A DNA stretch of 64,000 bases, from positions 248,001 to 312,000 of the forward strand of contig CANTFL010001488.1 in assembly GCA_947650285.1 (NCBI GenBank). Direction: 5' to 3'. Positions 29,959 through 42,760 of this stretch are shown here, one piece after another. Source of the stretch: Hyaloperonospora brassicae. Taxonomy: Eukaryota; Oomycota; Peronosporomycetes; Peronosporales; Peronosporaceae. Both the position numbers and the translations under genes were made by a program. Within the stretch, counting starts at the first letter, position 1; every line of letters begins with the position of its first letter. The notes below the pieces were generated by a model. The model was given only the letters and a program-made list of their open reading frames with translations, searched no databases and was not told where the DNA came from.

Positions 29959-30540
29959 ATTCTGGAAAAGAGGAGGACTCTTTGGTCTGCCCATCCCAGT
30001 ATTTATTGCCATCGCATGGCTAACAAGTTCATGCGGTGCAGCCAAAGGCGCAAGGAACACGGATGCATGAAATCGTGCATATGCTGGGATGACAGCTGAT
30101 ACCAAGCAGCAGGTTTATCTGTTGCTGCTACCGAGCATCCTGCATTTGGTGCAGGCATACGTGGTAACGCACCGCGTGTCACCGCGTGTAACTATTGAAA
30201 CCGCTGTACCAGTGACGGGTGTGAGTTCTTGAATCTACAATGAACCGGGTAAAAGTCATATATTATGTTAAACGGGATGTATCATTCGACTTAAATACGC
30301 CTACTAAGGCCTCGATCGAAGACAAGGCTGTGGACGGTGCGAGCATGTGTTATCGCCACAGAGGCGTTTATGGATCCTCTGACGAAGACATGTTCGAATC
30401 GTCGGATGCGTCAGACATCTCGTATCATGAATTATGCCTTTCTCATTCATCCGAGCGCGACGTGAGTGAAAGGCATGAATAAAGTAATTTTCGTGATAAT
30501 AGAGATGAAGTGAGTCGGAACAACTGGAGTGGAGCTATCC
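29959..30540 (+). other. Hairpin-rich element fragment with an 80-codon open frame
   Basis: Sequence to the right of solo LTR B is again tiled with inverted repeats, for example ATGCCTTTC...GAAAGGCAT at the end of the open frame. From ATG 30240 to 30482 an 80-residue frame ends in an acidic Ser-rich tail (SSDEDMFESSDASDIS). The same hairpin style as the retrotransposon suggests a piece of a related element that was disrupted by LTR B. No domain is recognised. Confidence 0.4.
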
Positions 30541-30788
30541 GAGAGATCATGTGGCACAAAACAATCACGATATTTTACGTTGAGTTGGGATTGGGAGCGC
30601 ACGGATCGCCAGCGTCAGTTCAATTCGAAAGGGGATCTGATTTTAGGATACGAGCTGGGACGGGTGGCTCACGATCGTGTACCTAAACTCAACTAATCGC
30701 GAGATCGTCGATGATAAGGACGGAAAATGGGGTCCACTCCAGATCGATTGCGTAGTCTAAGACGGATCTTAACTGAGCAGGCAATCGC

Positions 30789-30880
30789 AACCAGAGATTG
30801 TGATCCCAACCAGAGATTGTGATCCCAACCAGAGATCGCGATCGCAACACGAGACCGCGATCTCAACATGAGATCGGGAG
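30789..30880. repeat. Tandem repeat, 19-bp unit, about four copies
   Basis: Units start at 30791, 30810, 30829 and 30848. The first two are identical (CCAGAGATTGTGATCCCAA); the third and fourth diverge towards GCGATCGCAA. A GATC-rich flank extends on both sides. Confidence 0.8.
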
Positions 30881-33800
30881 CCTGGAGCTAGCTGCATACA
30901 AACCAAACGTAGACCACGCCAAGGTTCAAGAGTGGGCGTACCTCGTGTGGACCACAAAGGTACAAAGGATGATCTTCTGGAAAGGGAGCCTCTTGACCTC
31001 AGACGTCCGTAATACAGAAAAGCCTGGTGATAGGTCATTTTTTGGCTATATTGGTTAGCATTGAACAGAGTTCAGTTTGCTTCTAAGTACACGTGTCTAT
31101 GTCTCCTCCAAGTTGGATAACTGGCCACTCGACTTCAGAAAAAGCTGCATACTTAAATAAAGTGATATCCCTGGATTACTTGTCCAGATATCAAGCACTA
31201 TCAAAGCAAATCATAAACTGTGATTGGGCGCATCAAACAAGTAAAGGCAACGTGTGCAAGATCGCAAGACGGCTAAAGTGATCAGAAGGAAAGCAGACCA
31301 AGCATCACCTATGAGCAAGGCGATCTATGTAGATCAGGGCAACTCATATCGAGCACTTTACAAGTACACCCGCAATAGCGTGAAAGTACCCACTCGATAG
31401 CCCCGATGCCAAACACGGTCAAGTTTAGCATCGACTCGAGCCCACTTAGAAGGTTGTAACCCGCCCTACCGACAGGTACAGAAGGGGAGCAAAGTTTATT
31501 GTACGGAATCTGAGTACCCCATTCACTATTCAATAGTTCGGGCGCCACTGGAGAGTTGATATCGACTCCTCAAACGAGCGATCACTACTTCACCACATGA
31601 TCACCAGACGTATTTTCTTCACAGTGGGATTCAGACAAATGGAAGGTATCGACTATCTACTAGAACAGAATTCGCTCGTTCCACTCGTCATGCCTCATGG
31701 CATTGACGTTCTTGCAACGAAGTGTCGCAGAACACAACTTCTGCAACAGTTTTTTATTTGAATATAGATGACACAAATTGTCAGAGTTGCCATGACAATC
31801 ACTCGTTGGCTTGAGCGTAGGATGATTTTCACAATGTTGAATGCATTGCCTATGGGGAATGGGTTGATAATTTAATGTAGTTCGAAGTGGTTTCGAGAGA
31901 CGTACTCCAATTGATACTCGGAAAAAGTGCACTGGTTGTCTGGTAATGTCGGCTTGCCCTGCCTTTCACGGGTCAACCCGTGTTTGAGTTGTGTTTATTA
32001 CTTAAATCGTACCCCTTGAGATGCCTTCCTTCCTTATAAGCAGGAGGGCGCGCAATTACTGAGCGAAACACATACTATCGCGACCTTGTGCTTGTTTTTA
32101 CAAGCCCGTTACGGCCGCATCGGAGCTTCATTTTCAAATATCCTATCAATACTATCGGGTGTGTCATCGCGTCATTCTAGATGAGGCCAAGAAGGTAGAT
32201 CAATTGTTGACGGCTAGTATGTGGTAAATTTGATCTTGAAAATAGTACGATTGGTCCTTGTTCACCCCGATTCGTAAAGTAAGGGTTTATGTCGGTAAAA
32301 GCGCTGGATTGCAATTGTTCTGTATCTTGGACCGACGGATGTTCAAGTACAACAGTCTCGGACCAAGTCCTACTGGTAAATGGCCTAGATAGGTCTGCCG
32401 TAATCCTTCCACACCAAATTAAGATACATGGCTAGTGAAAAATTGAATTGGTGGAAATGAAACAACGATGAACGTGACAAATGTGGTGGGGCACTTGATG
32501 GCCGAAAGGAATCATGGATCAATGAGATCGATAATATACCGCGTCCCGACCGATCCTACACCACCCAAGTCCATACAAGAATCTGAATCTGTGGTCAGGA
32601 GATTTGTGTGTGTGAATCTGAAACCGGGCGGTTTTTTTACCACCAACTAGAGCCAGATCAGAGTTGTATCATCATACTCCCATTTATACACCAAAACGGA
32701 CAGTTGGAGATTGGATTGTAAATTTCTGGAAGCAATCCTAGTGATGGTCAGAGAGGGTATTACTAAGAAGGTATTAGTAAGAATGGATGAAGCTCCCTCA
32801 AAATTTTGGATCAAAAAAGATGGTGGAAAGTGTCCGAATCGATGTTATAAAGTTAAAATGAGCATGGTCTTGATCTATAATTACAATAAATCTTAATATA
32901 ATGATTACAATCACAATATTCGATATATAATGATATATATTAATTAGAGAGTACACTTTTGCATAGCAACGTGATCCTTAAAATATTGGCCATTTATGGA
33001 ACACGTGTTATAGACGACAATCTGACGTAAAGACGACACTATTTTGGATGGTATTTTTTGGTGTATGATGTGTATAATCATACTTGGGCTTTGAAATGGG
33101 TTGCAGTATGAGTTGACTTGAAAACTACTTCTTCTAATAAGGCTGGAAGTTCTCTTCTTCGAAGAAAACCCTTCTAGCTTCCGAAGGCTACAAAAACACG
33201 TGATTTAATGCACAGGAGACCGATCTTGGATTGTTGACAAAGATCGCGGATTCCGATCTCGGGCTATTTGTCCCGCATCGCGCAAGTACTTGCAAGCCCC
33301 CACTGCTATAGGATACATCAAACAAAGGGAAGGACTTGATATCAAGATCGCGAGACAGATCAAATATTCAAAAGATTGGAACATAGAATATTAAGACTGG
33401 ACAAAGCGAGATCGCAACGCAAGAGTACCAGATCGCTGTGAAGATTACTGCACATTGACCGATCTTCAATCCCCAACACAGAGCGAGATTGACATGTTCC
33501 AAGGCCGCAACTAAGCGCTGAAGTCAGCCCGACCGACGCGCGCAAAAGTTGAGCACAAGGTTTTGCAGCAAGGTACGGGTCGGAGCAGGCTTTTGTTGAG
33601 TTGGCAAGTCTAGGTAAGTGAAAGACCGCATCTAACATCGAAACTTTTGTGAGATCGACTTATTCACTAGTATGCAAACCACCCACTAAGACGGATTACC
33701 ACGCCAAAAGACCAACATAACTTATCGGACGTCCCTTAGATATTCACACAACTCTGTGGGCGCCTAAAAACTTGATCGCAAGAATCGGATGGAGCGAAAT

Positions 33801-34479
33801 GGATGTGTCGGTTTTCGCCACCGTCGGAACTAGTTCGTACTGAACGTACGGGCTGGGACGCCTCGTAAGCCCGTTTCGTCAGTTGCGTCGCCTAAATGCT
33901 TGTCTACGAAACGCAACAGACGTAATGGATCGATATTTAGGTAGTACTTTGCTGTCGCTCACATCAGTCACTGATCGTTTAGAAAAGTTAAATGTAGAGA
34001 GTAGTACTAGAACTCCTTCGTTGATCGACAAAACAATTACTTCTTTACGTTTGTCAGTGTTTTAAGTTCGTCGATTACCGCTACTGCGATGCAAGATTGA
34101 ACGAACGGTACATGCTCTATTCGGACCAAGCACGGATTCTTGTGCCAGCTCTTATCTATTCTACCCATTGTGCCTCGGGAGCATTGCGGGGGAAAATATC
34201 ACCTCTTCATCAAGGACGTCATAGGTCTTTGTGACAAAAATGTACGAAAAGCTATGTAAACCAGCATTGTAATCATCATCAGAGTAAGCAATAGCTGCAG
34301 CTCAACTGACGTTTATATCGTCCCCTATACCGAATCACGTCGGCATTGGTGTTCGTCGCGTTGACATTAATGTCAGCTGTGAGAATCAAGACCCAGATTG
34401 TGTACTACTCGAGGAATAACGATTTCTATTCGAACAGGGTCTCATTTTACCAAGGAATGTGTGGGTAGATGACGTAAGT
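30881..34479. other. AT-rich repeat-derived region, no gene supported
   Basis: Many short frames, none with recognised domains. GATCGCG-rich blocks at about 30.55-30.87 and 33.2-33.6 kb look alike by eye and may be parts of one unidentified repeat. The 3' end of the decayed element at 34.5-38.9 kb may extend into the right-hand part of this stretch. Confidence 0.35.
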
Positions 34480-37400
34480 CTTTCATGAACAATGGCGTGT
34501 GAGCTAACACAAGCATACACCGAGTTCTTCATGGCAATCAAGCCAATCTGTTAAATCTCACTCGATCTTGTAAACGAGCGGTAGTATCCTAGAAGCTTCT
34601 CTCAAGGTGAACAAATGGCATATTACCATCGACCATCTGCTCCCAAATAACAAGAAGTCAATATCATTATATGCGACCCAACGGAACGGGCCACGGTTGC
34701 CAAATTTTGCCATGGACTTAAAGCATTGATCGAGAATGCGTGCCCAGGGTATTCAATGATCAGAGAAGACTGGGTTTATGTATCGAATAGTAGAGTCGTT
34801 CGCAGTGACCGACTATTTCCTACAAACAATACGAAAAATCTTGCTGTACCGATAAACAACCACAAAAATATTAGCATTTGATCGATCGTCTCGGAAAGAA
34901 TCAAGGAAGAAGTCCATTCAAAATCAATCTTGTCATAGCTGGTAGATGCGTGAACGGTGCACGGGATGTACGAATAGACGTATCGTGTTTACAAACGTAG
35001 CAAGCCGGGTTCACTTTTTAAATACAATAATACTGGCGTAGCCAGCAAGGCTTACGGCGGACCATTAGATACGTTTTCTTATCGCTACGAGTTCCTTTTA
35101 AATGTGCATGGTGACACGCGCTCACGATTCGCAGTCAAAGATCTCTATGAGTTAGAACGAAGACACGTAATGTGTCGCCAGTGACTGCTGCATGATAAAA
35201 TATCCCGTGTAGAGTTGTGTATCGACGCAAAACGACCGATGAAGCCCCTTCTTGTATATTATCGGGTGTTAGAAGATATCGGTTTTGGCAGATCAATAAC
35301 ATGTCATAAGGGTTGAGGGTCAACAGCAAGATTTGTCACAGGTAAAGTAAGACCTCACATGATTGTCCATAATGTTGATAATGTGACAGGTGGAACAAGG
35401 AGAGACGAATGCTGCGAAAGCGATCGGGGCGTTCAGGAGGATGGTACGAAATATACGATTGACATGAGGGACCAGCATGCGAAGACGGGCGAACTGGACG
35501 TATGCCATGTACAACTTGACCAGGTCAATTTGCAGTTACGATACTCAACATATGTGCATAGGTAGCGTTGACGTAGAGATTATCAGTGAATATATATAAT
35601 TATACTTTCTGCTACCTTTGCAAAAAAGCAATTACAACGCTTCAACCCTAAATCGGGGAGTATGGGGGGCAATGAACTAGACGCACAAATATGGTATCTT
35701 TACGTGCACCTGTCTCCCGTCATCAAGTATTATAGACGAAATATACTGCTAATCAGTGTTGCAGTAGAGGCCTTATCTTCACTATTGGACTTCTTAGAAG
35801 GCTCTACAGCAAGCAGGTGTGAATAGAAGCATCATCAACTTTCAGCGGTCCTGGTTTATATCAAACGGAGAAGCCATATCGTACGAAGAACAATATCCAT
35901 CTTTCTTCTAAATGCGACAGTTGTGGAATGTATACGTCTATGTGTGACAACGCCTGTTATGTAAAAAAATGAATATCACATCTCCAAGGCGATGGTACAT
36001 CCTTAGACAGTGCATACTTCACGGCAAATAATTTTCTTGTCATGTATTGGGCGATTGAGCCCAGCTAATTGCAGCTGAAACGAATAATAACAGGTGACGC
36101 GGTTTGCGGCATCTATGTCGTACTGCATCAGCTCGTTATAGATTTCAAAATTGCTGGCGTCTCGGACTATCGAACTAAAGCAAGACGTGATGCACGTCAT
36201 CTCGAAGGTATGGAGTAACTACTGTGCACTGGACAACGAAAATGATATCGCCTTTGCAATCGGTCGTATCTGCTACGGTTTGAACGATTATGGCAGCGCT
36301 TTGGCTTACTATGCCTTCTATGCACAGGAAATGGGCAAGCACTACGTCACGAGTTATTCTATCTTGGCCTGGCCAATTCAAGACATTGTATTAATCCCTT
36401 TTTTCTACCTTTTAATGATATCTACCACGAAGTAACATAGCCACATACCAGTATCGGTAATAAACGAGTAATATTCAAGATTGTCTTAATGTCGGTGCTT
36501 GATTATATGTCAAGTACGAATACAAGCCAAGAAATTCCATTATCTCGACATGAACTGGCACGTGCCTGGCAGTGATCGTTACACCCTTTATAGAATCAAA
36601 GCGTACGTCATTTAGTCGACGATGTGATTAAGAATTGGTATTTTGATAGCTACCCTTTTGCAATTCGTTCGGTTAATGCTCAACTTCTGCTCGCGAATAA
36701 GCGTAAAAACATTTCGAAAGCGTAGTCGACGTTTTAGCATCCGTCTATCCATCAATAGCCTGGATACGGAAGATCTTATCGTCGAAGTAGTTGGTGTAAT
36801 TATAGCACTATGATTTAGAGATTTGCAACAAATCTGTTGAATATGACAAGAAAGTTAGGACATGTAACGTCAAGATCTACTTCCATCGCAAATCGATAAA
36901 GGGGATCGCTGCTGTGTATGGAATGTATCGCTCACTCGTATAGATCTGAATCAATTTGTTAATTTGATCCATGAAGGCGATGGTGTGTTAGACATATCAA
37001 CAATGCTGACGTTCTTCGTCGGGAATGGCTTCTGACCTATACTTTCGATTCATTGATTTTTGGTACAATCAGTTAGCCTTATACCACGCCTCGGTAGACC
37101 TTTGCACATAGAAGGTCGAACAGGCATATAGACCTCTTCCGCTGCTTTCGATCAGCAAAACAACTAGTCGATCGCAATGAATTTTATCGATGTAGTGACC
37201 ACTTCTTTAATATACAGAAATGCATGAACGAGTTCCAGTTGCAGTCTCGAGGTGGGTTCATGCATTTTAGGGTATCCGCACGGCATGAATTCCGATAAAC
37301 ACCCTAATCTTCGGTTAGATACATGTATGCTGATTTTCTTTATGCGACTTCCCAAAGTTAGACATGTGCATCTTCATCTTGGTCTTCTCATCGAGGTCAT

Positions 37401-38940
37401 TTTTGTTCATCAATAAGCTGCTGAGAACCCGAAGTTTTTTTAGCAAATGCCACAGCCGATTGTATATCAGTAAATTAAGTAGTACTTTGCGACAAGTACG
37501 CAGGTCTAGTTGAACAGAAACTAGTACACTTTGCAAGATCCGTTTCGAATGAAGGGTCGGCAATTAAGTTATTTTCCATTTTTTTGGAGGTGTTAACAGA
37601 TCAAGCACCCAAGCGCCTACAATTGGTCCTTCATTATGCAACACATTTGGTGTCTCGGTAAATAAGTGAAAAATTGTTTTCTCAGGTTCTGAGGACTTCC
37701 CCCTCAGGATACAGATTCCATCACCAATTACTTCTTTTAGGATCGCCCTTTTAGACAGCCTTGTTTAGCTGTTACGGATGCGCATGTTTTAAGGTGCACC
37801 ACCGTCGTCGTTGTTGGAATTTTGCGCTGACGTACTGTATCCAATTAGTTTCCAACGTTTGGCGTCAAATGAAATTAATAACACCCATAGTCTCACAGGG
37901 ATCGAAGTGAAATGACTTATTTTATACCGATATACAAAGTGATTGATGGTTGTCGAATACCAAGTGACAGTTACGCACAAAGATGGTATGTTAAGTGCGT
38001 CTAACTCTGTTAAAAGACTTGCAGATTATTCTAAAGTTCCTAAACTCGAAGAGCGCTTGATCCCTACTGACTTCGACCGTATTTTTATGCCTCGAATCGT
38101 TATTGTGGTTTTAAAGTATCGTTTTGTCTACACCTCGTACTATATTGGCTATAGGCGAAGTGCCCTGTTTTTTTTGACATCGGCTGCATTTCCACAATCT
38201 CTATATCGCAAAAGTCATTTCCCTCGTTCATTATGTTATTTCCAAATGAACCCGAGATCCATCTTGTCGTCCAAACGGACGATAAGAATAAAGACAAGGG
38301 ATGCTGTACGGGACTAATATCTTCCTCTTCCGACACGAATATGGTTGTTTAAGCGTATAATGATCCAGAAGAAAATAGATAAGTCGTAATGGGAACATTC
38401 GCAAGACCCTCCATGAACTTTAAAGAAGCAAACGTGCTTTCATAAAATGGGTTGGCCATGCTACAACTCAGTACGCAGCAAATGTGTGGATATCAAGCTT
38501 CTACGTCGCGCTTACCATTAATTTCACAAGCTCAAATAGAACCTTGAATACTGCCCCGCGTGTTTCAAAAATCAGTCCAAGCCAGGTCTTATAGAGCATA
38601 TACGATACAAAACGTACATAGTACATGCTTGATCAGTTTAACAGGGCGAATGGGAAATAAAACCACTCGTCGCGACATGAAGATATACAAAACGTCGTGC
38701 TACGCGACCAATCATCTTATCAAGAAGTTGTAATCGGAATCCTAGAAGTTGCAGAAAATACTCTGTATACTTTCGGGTGGGTGGGTGCGCGTCGACCCGG
38801 TAGCAGTAAATTCGACTTTCTGCTGTCTCATCAGTTCGGACAGTTGACCACTTTGTTCTCTCAACAGCTCTGCATGTTGCAAAACTTGCTGAGAAGGTTC
38901 AATTACCTGGTATAGTGACTTGTGAACTTTTTGTTCGATA
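34480..38940 (-). mobile_element. Decayed near-full-length copy of the same gypsy family, minus strand
   Basis: Protein-level matches to the intact element occur in the expected order on the minus strand. Gag helix ELLREQSGQLSELMRQQ lies near 38.86 kb. The pro-RT linker RVLSSLLMNKNDLDEKTKMK is in 37563-37315. RT QKPFPTKNVSIVDMSNT is near 37.0 kb. RNase H VRDASNFEIYNELMQYDIDA lies in 36167-36003. The following linker SNSEDKASTATLI is near 35.77 kb, the HHCC region (YTTLHGIFYHAAVTGDTLR) in 35260-35135, and the integrase-core end near 34.5-34.6 kb. Frames are riddled with stops and base composition has moved to AT-rich, so it is much older than the 20-28 kb copy. Confidence 0.75.
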
Positions 38941-39273
38941 TATTTGGAGATTGCATAATGTTACTCTCACCCTTGTATAGCACATAGCATTACCGTGACG
39001 GTAGACTATTTTTAATCCCATATATTCACCCGCCATCCCTTCGATGTCTCTAGAATAGACGATGCTTCATGCGTGGCCAAACTGCTATCGTTGTAATCAT
39101 TCAACATGATTGTTGTGTAAACTATTTTATGATTGTTGTACGTACGACGAAGTGTAACCAGGTGCATTACGTCGATGTACATCTGTAGGTCGAATGACAA
39201 GCCAATTATATTGAAAACGGATTATACGAGTGCATTAAGTCATAGTAAATACTGTAGCGAAGCTAAAACTCAT

Positions 39274-39504
39274 ACTTTGACAGATGAAGGATTCATACCT
39301 CAACGAGCAGTTCCGTCTTCCACAAAAACGCGACTTATCGAGTCTACAAATTCCACTAAGCTTCTAGTTGTGGTTCAAGGGACTTGTATGATTAAAAAAA
39401 TCATAAACACAAGTGCTAAATAGCATATTCAATGATCAGACTTCCAACTGTTGGGACCAAAGACGATTAAGCAAAGCAAGTTTCTTATACAGACCAAATA
39501 CGAA
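39274..39504. repeat. Dispersed direct repeat, copy 1
   Basis: About 230 bp shared with 46191-46432, for example GATGAAGGATTCATA, CTCAACGAGCAGTT, TATCGAGTCTACAAATT and AGCTTCTAGTTGTGG. Family unknown; it lies just upstream of the gag end of the decayed minus-strand element. Confidence 0.75.
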
Positions 39505-40739
39505 ATGATGTTTATCGCCTCTTTAACATTAAAATAATCCTGCTTACTTACTAAAATGAAAGGTATAATCCTTTACCAGAGTCAATCATATAGCGCATAG
39601 GTTATGGCTGAAAGTAACATGATTATTATGACGTATACACCTCATGTCATACGTGCCTAATCCATGAATGTTCCAATATAGTGTATTATTGTAAAACCTC
39701 CCCACTAAACGCTAATCGCACGGATCAGCCTTCATCTTGAATATTTACGGCGCTAGTGTTCGAATAAATTACCGCATGGTTGAATATAGATTAACACGCT
39801 GCTATATCGCTGTAGACCACTAATTTCATACTATACTAGTATCGTCAATGCAGTGTTTGGCTGTGAGAGCAAACGAAAGTTCCGAGTAAGCAGGTATCCC
39901 TCATTACTTCAGCGCAATCAACGAGTCCATTCAGTCATTCAGATTGTTTTCAGAACATGATGACGCTAGCGTCCTTACAACTCTGAGTAACATCCAAGTT
40001 TATGAGTACAACATAATTACGAGTGGACTCGACGAGCACAAAATGCACGACATCTGGACAAACGGGAGTGTTTTTATACATTTTAAGGCCATCGCATCTG
40101 TCAGGCTAAAACATGAGACGTTTTCTATCCTCCGAACATTATTTAAAAAATGGACTAATCCATTGGATACTTTTGATAAGAATGTTTATTATCGCCCAAG
40201 GCAATGTCGTATTAGGAGATTGCGTCACGACAAGCTCAACGGAAGCGGCATCGGACACCACAAATTGAGCCAGTGGATCAAAACCTGGCAAGCTTGAGCA
40301 TTCCAGCAACTATTGCATCATTTTCAATGAGGATTGTTTCAATCATCTAATATCTGGGGTAAACGGACAAATACAACGAGTTTTATTTTATCTGCCGTGT
40401 GCATAATGTGTGTCAGTTGCACAACATAGAGATTATCAGAGCTCGTTTACATTCAGTCGATAAAATTATGAGCAAAACCTTTGCTATTTTTTCTATGCTC
40501 AAATCTGAAGGCTGCCTGCGTTCGTTGTATCGATCCCCCAAAATGATACCACCAGACGCCATTGCACACAAGTGCGTTGTCTGCAGCAGCCACAATAAGC
40601 CTCCATAGGATGAGGACAAAAATATCTGCGGCTCCCTAACTGGTCCAAAGACAGGTGAGGATCAGGTGGATCCCCCGCGGCATTCAAAAACGTCAATGGG
40701 ATAGGAGAAATGTCAATGCAACAGGGCATTGAATCGTTA
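39505..40739. other. AT-rich, no gene supported
   Basis: Only short frames (the longest 117 codons at 39944-40297 plus, without family features). The right end, about 40.5-40.7 kb, may be the 3' flank of the chromodomain remnant on the minus strand. Confidence 0.3.
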
Positions 40740-42760
40740 CAAATCTAAATACTCAAGATACCCTCGCCACTTCACCAAGTAGTGGTTATGGCCATACGCC
40801 GACACAGGTTTAAAGACTCTCCACATTAAAATGACGGTTCCCCTGATCATCGATCAAAATTCTTGGTGGCCGAAACTTCGGAAGCGTCTCGTGCCGATAT
40901 GCATCAAGCAATCTACTATTTGACGGACAATTTGCAACATCTTTGCAAGTGTGAAGAATGCTAGTAGAAGATTTAGAATCTTCTGTGATCCCTAAATCCG
41001 GGTCAAAATCGTTTGTAGGGGCAGATGGATGACCTGATGCGGATACCGCAACGCGTGGCAACACCGCCTACTTCGACGGAAGCGTCTTAAAACTAACAAA
41101 GAAAGAATATCGAATAGGGTCGAGTAAGCCAACGTAAAACTTGGCACATGGTGTGTTTGTGCAACTTACGCGGAAGATCAAGAGTAAATGCAAGGCTCAT
41201 TGTCCGTGAACATGAATGTTCCGATAAGTTTTAAACGCAACTTTGTCTTAACGACAGCGGGCATTAATACTGCTGGTAGATTCTTGGCATTAAGTGACAC
41301 TTGGACTCGGACTTCACAAAGTCCTATACAACATTTAGATTTTCATCTGCCTGTTCTACTTGTTTATCTCCCGTCGTTTACAATTATGCAACATGTCCGT
41401 GTCATAGAATATTGAATCGCATTGTAAAAAAGTTGCTTACCTGTTTAAATTAGGGGTACGGCTAATATGCGTTCGATCGGACATCTTTCCCTCATCGAGA
41501 TATTACCTTCGTTGTGTAAGCGTAGAAGGAACGCGAGGGTGTGTGAGACCATTTAATAAGAACAAACTGAATTATTTAGATGCATGAAAAGCGATATTTG
41601 CAAAATTTTAAGAAAAAGGCGCATGCTCATCCATCGTTAAACATATCACCGCAATACTGCGCATAGTGTCACCAAAATCAAAACTTACGCGCTCTTTTTG
41701 GCAATCGGTCAACAGATATTATGCAGCGGACACGTTTCATCGTGTACCAAGCCCATAAATGAAAGGACTTCCAGAGTTACCACTAAATCAAAGATCTCTA
41801 TACAAAATACTTGCTACAAGAAAATTGCGCTGATAAATCTTGTGATCGATACATTTTTTACTTTTACATTCTCGAGCAATAAAATCCGGCACAGCCGCTA
41901 ACTATTCTTTCTTGACAAAACGGTCGATAACTACCACGGTATCAGTGTTTTTATCCAAATCCTTCGGTAGGCCAAGCACAAATCCCATTCTAATAGCTTC
42001 CATCGGTACAGGAAGACCAGCTAACGGCTCAGACGAGAGAGCTGAAGATGCAACCCGTTGACACGAGTCACACGTACTCATATATTATCTCAACCACTGA
42101 TAGAGTGTGGACTAGAAATAGAGCCGTTTCAATAAGTCAAAATTATTTTCTTGATCTAGATGACCGATTATCACCGTATCATGTGCCTCATAGATAATTT
42201 GACACTGATATTTCTGATTATCAGAGTTGACGATACAAGGACTATTTTAAATCCTTGCAGTGGCACAGAATGCATTTTTGTCTATGTATTGATGTATATT
42301 TGCACGTGAACGTTCTATAAGGATCAAGCTTCTAAGTTTGTGAACGCTTCGATTCCAAGAAAACTTAAAAAAGCTATTCAATCATCATCGAAAGGAAATG
42401 CCGCCCGGATCATGTTTGCAATGGAGGACCATAATGTATTAAATGAGCAAGCTCATCATTCGTCCTGCAAGACCATGCATTGGCCAAGTATTGTAATCAC
42501 GTGGTTTTTGCTTTACCTCGGCATTCAATTCTTCAAGTAATAATATTCAACTAGCTGTTCTCTGATAGAGGAGAAGCTACTGAGTGGCTGTGTTTCATGA
42601 CGCATGATCGGTATTGACGACAATAGGTTTTATACTAAGTCGACGAGATCCGAATTCAACCAGATTATATTTCATCGCAAGCAGCTCCTTGTCCTGACAT
42701 AATTTTTTCTACACTGTAGCTTTAATATGACAGGATACACACGAGACAACGCATAAAGTA
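40740..42760 (-). mobile_element. Second decayed gypsy pol remnant, minus strand
   Basis: In minus-strand order: RNase H fragments (DKELLAMKY near 42.69 kb, TDHAS followed by a stop near 42.62 kb), the integrase zinc end and core start (CDSCQRVASSALSSEPLAGL, then GFVLGLPKDLDKNTDTVVV and IDRF, 42085-41905), and a chromodomain (NRHFNVESL near 40.83 kb, HNHYLVKWRGYLE near 40.76 kb). The integrase wording differs from the intact element, so this belongs to a related subfamily. Multiple stops throughout. Confidence 0.7.

Noticed and set aside
31309..31932. Minus-strand frames considered as Ty1/copia debris
   Set aside because: Only vague wording similarity; none of the conserved copia motifs could be found.
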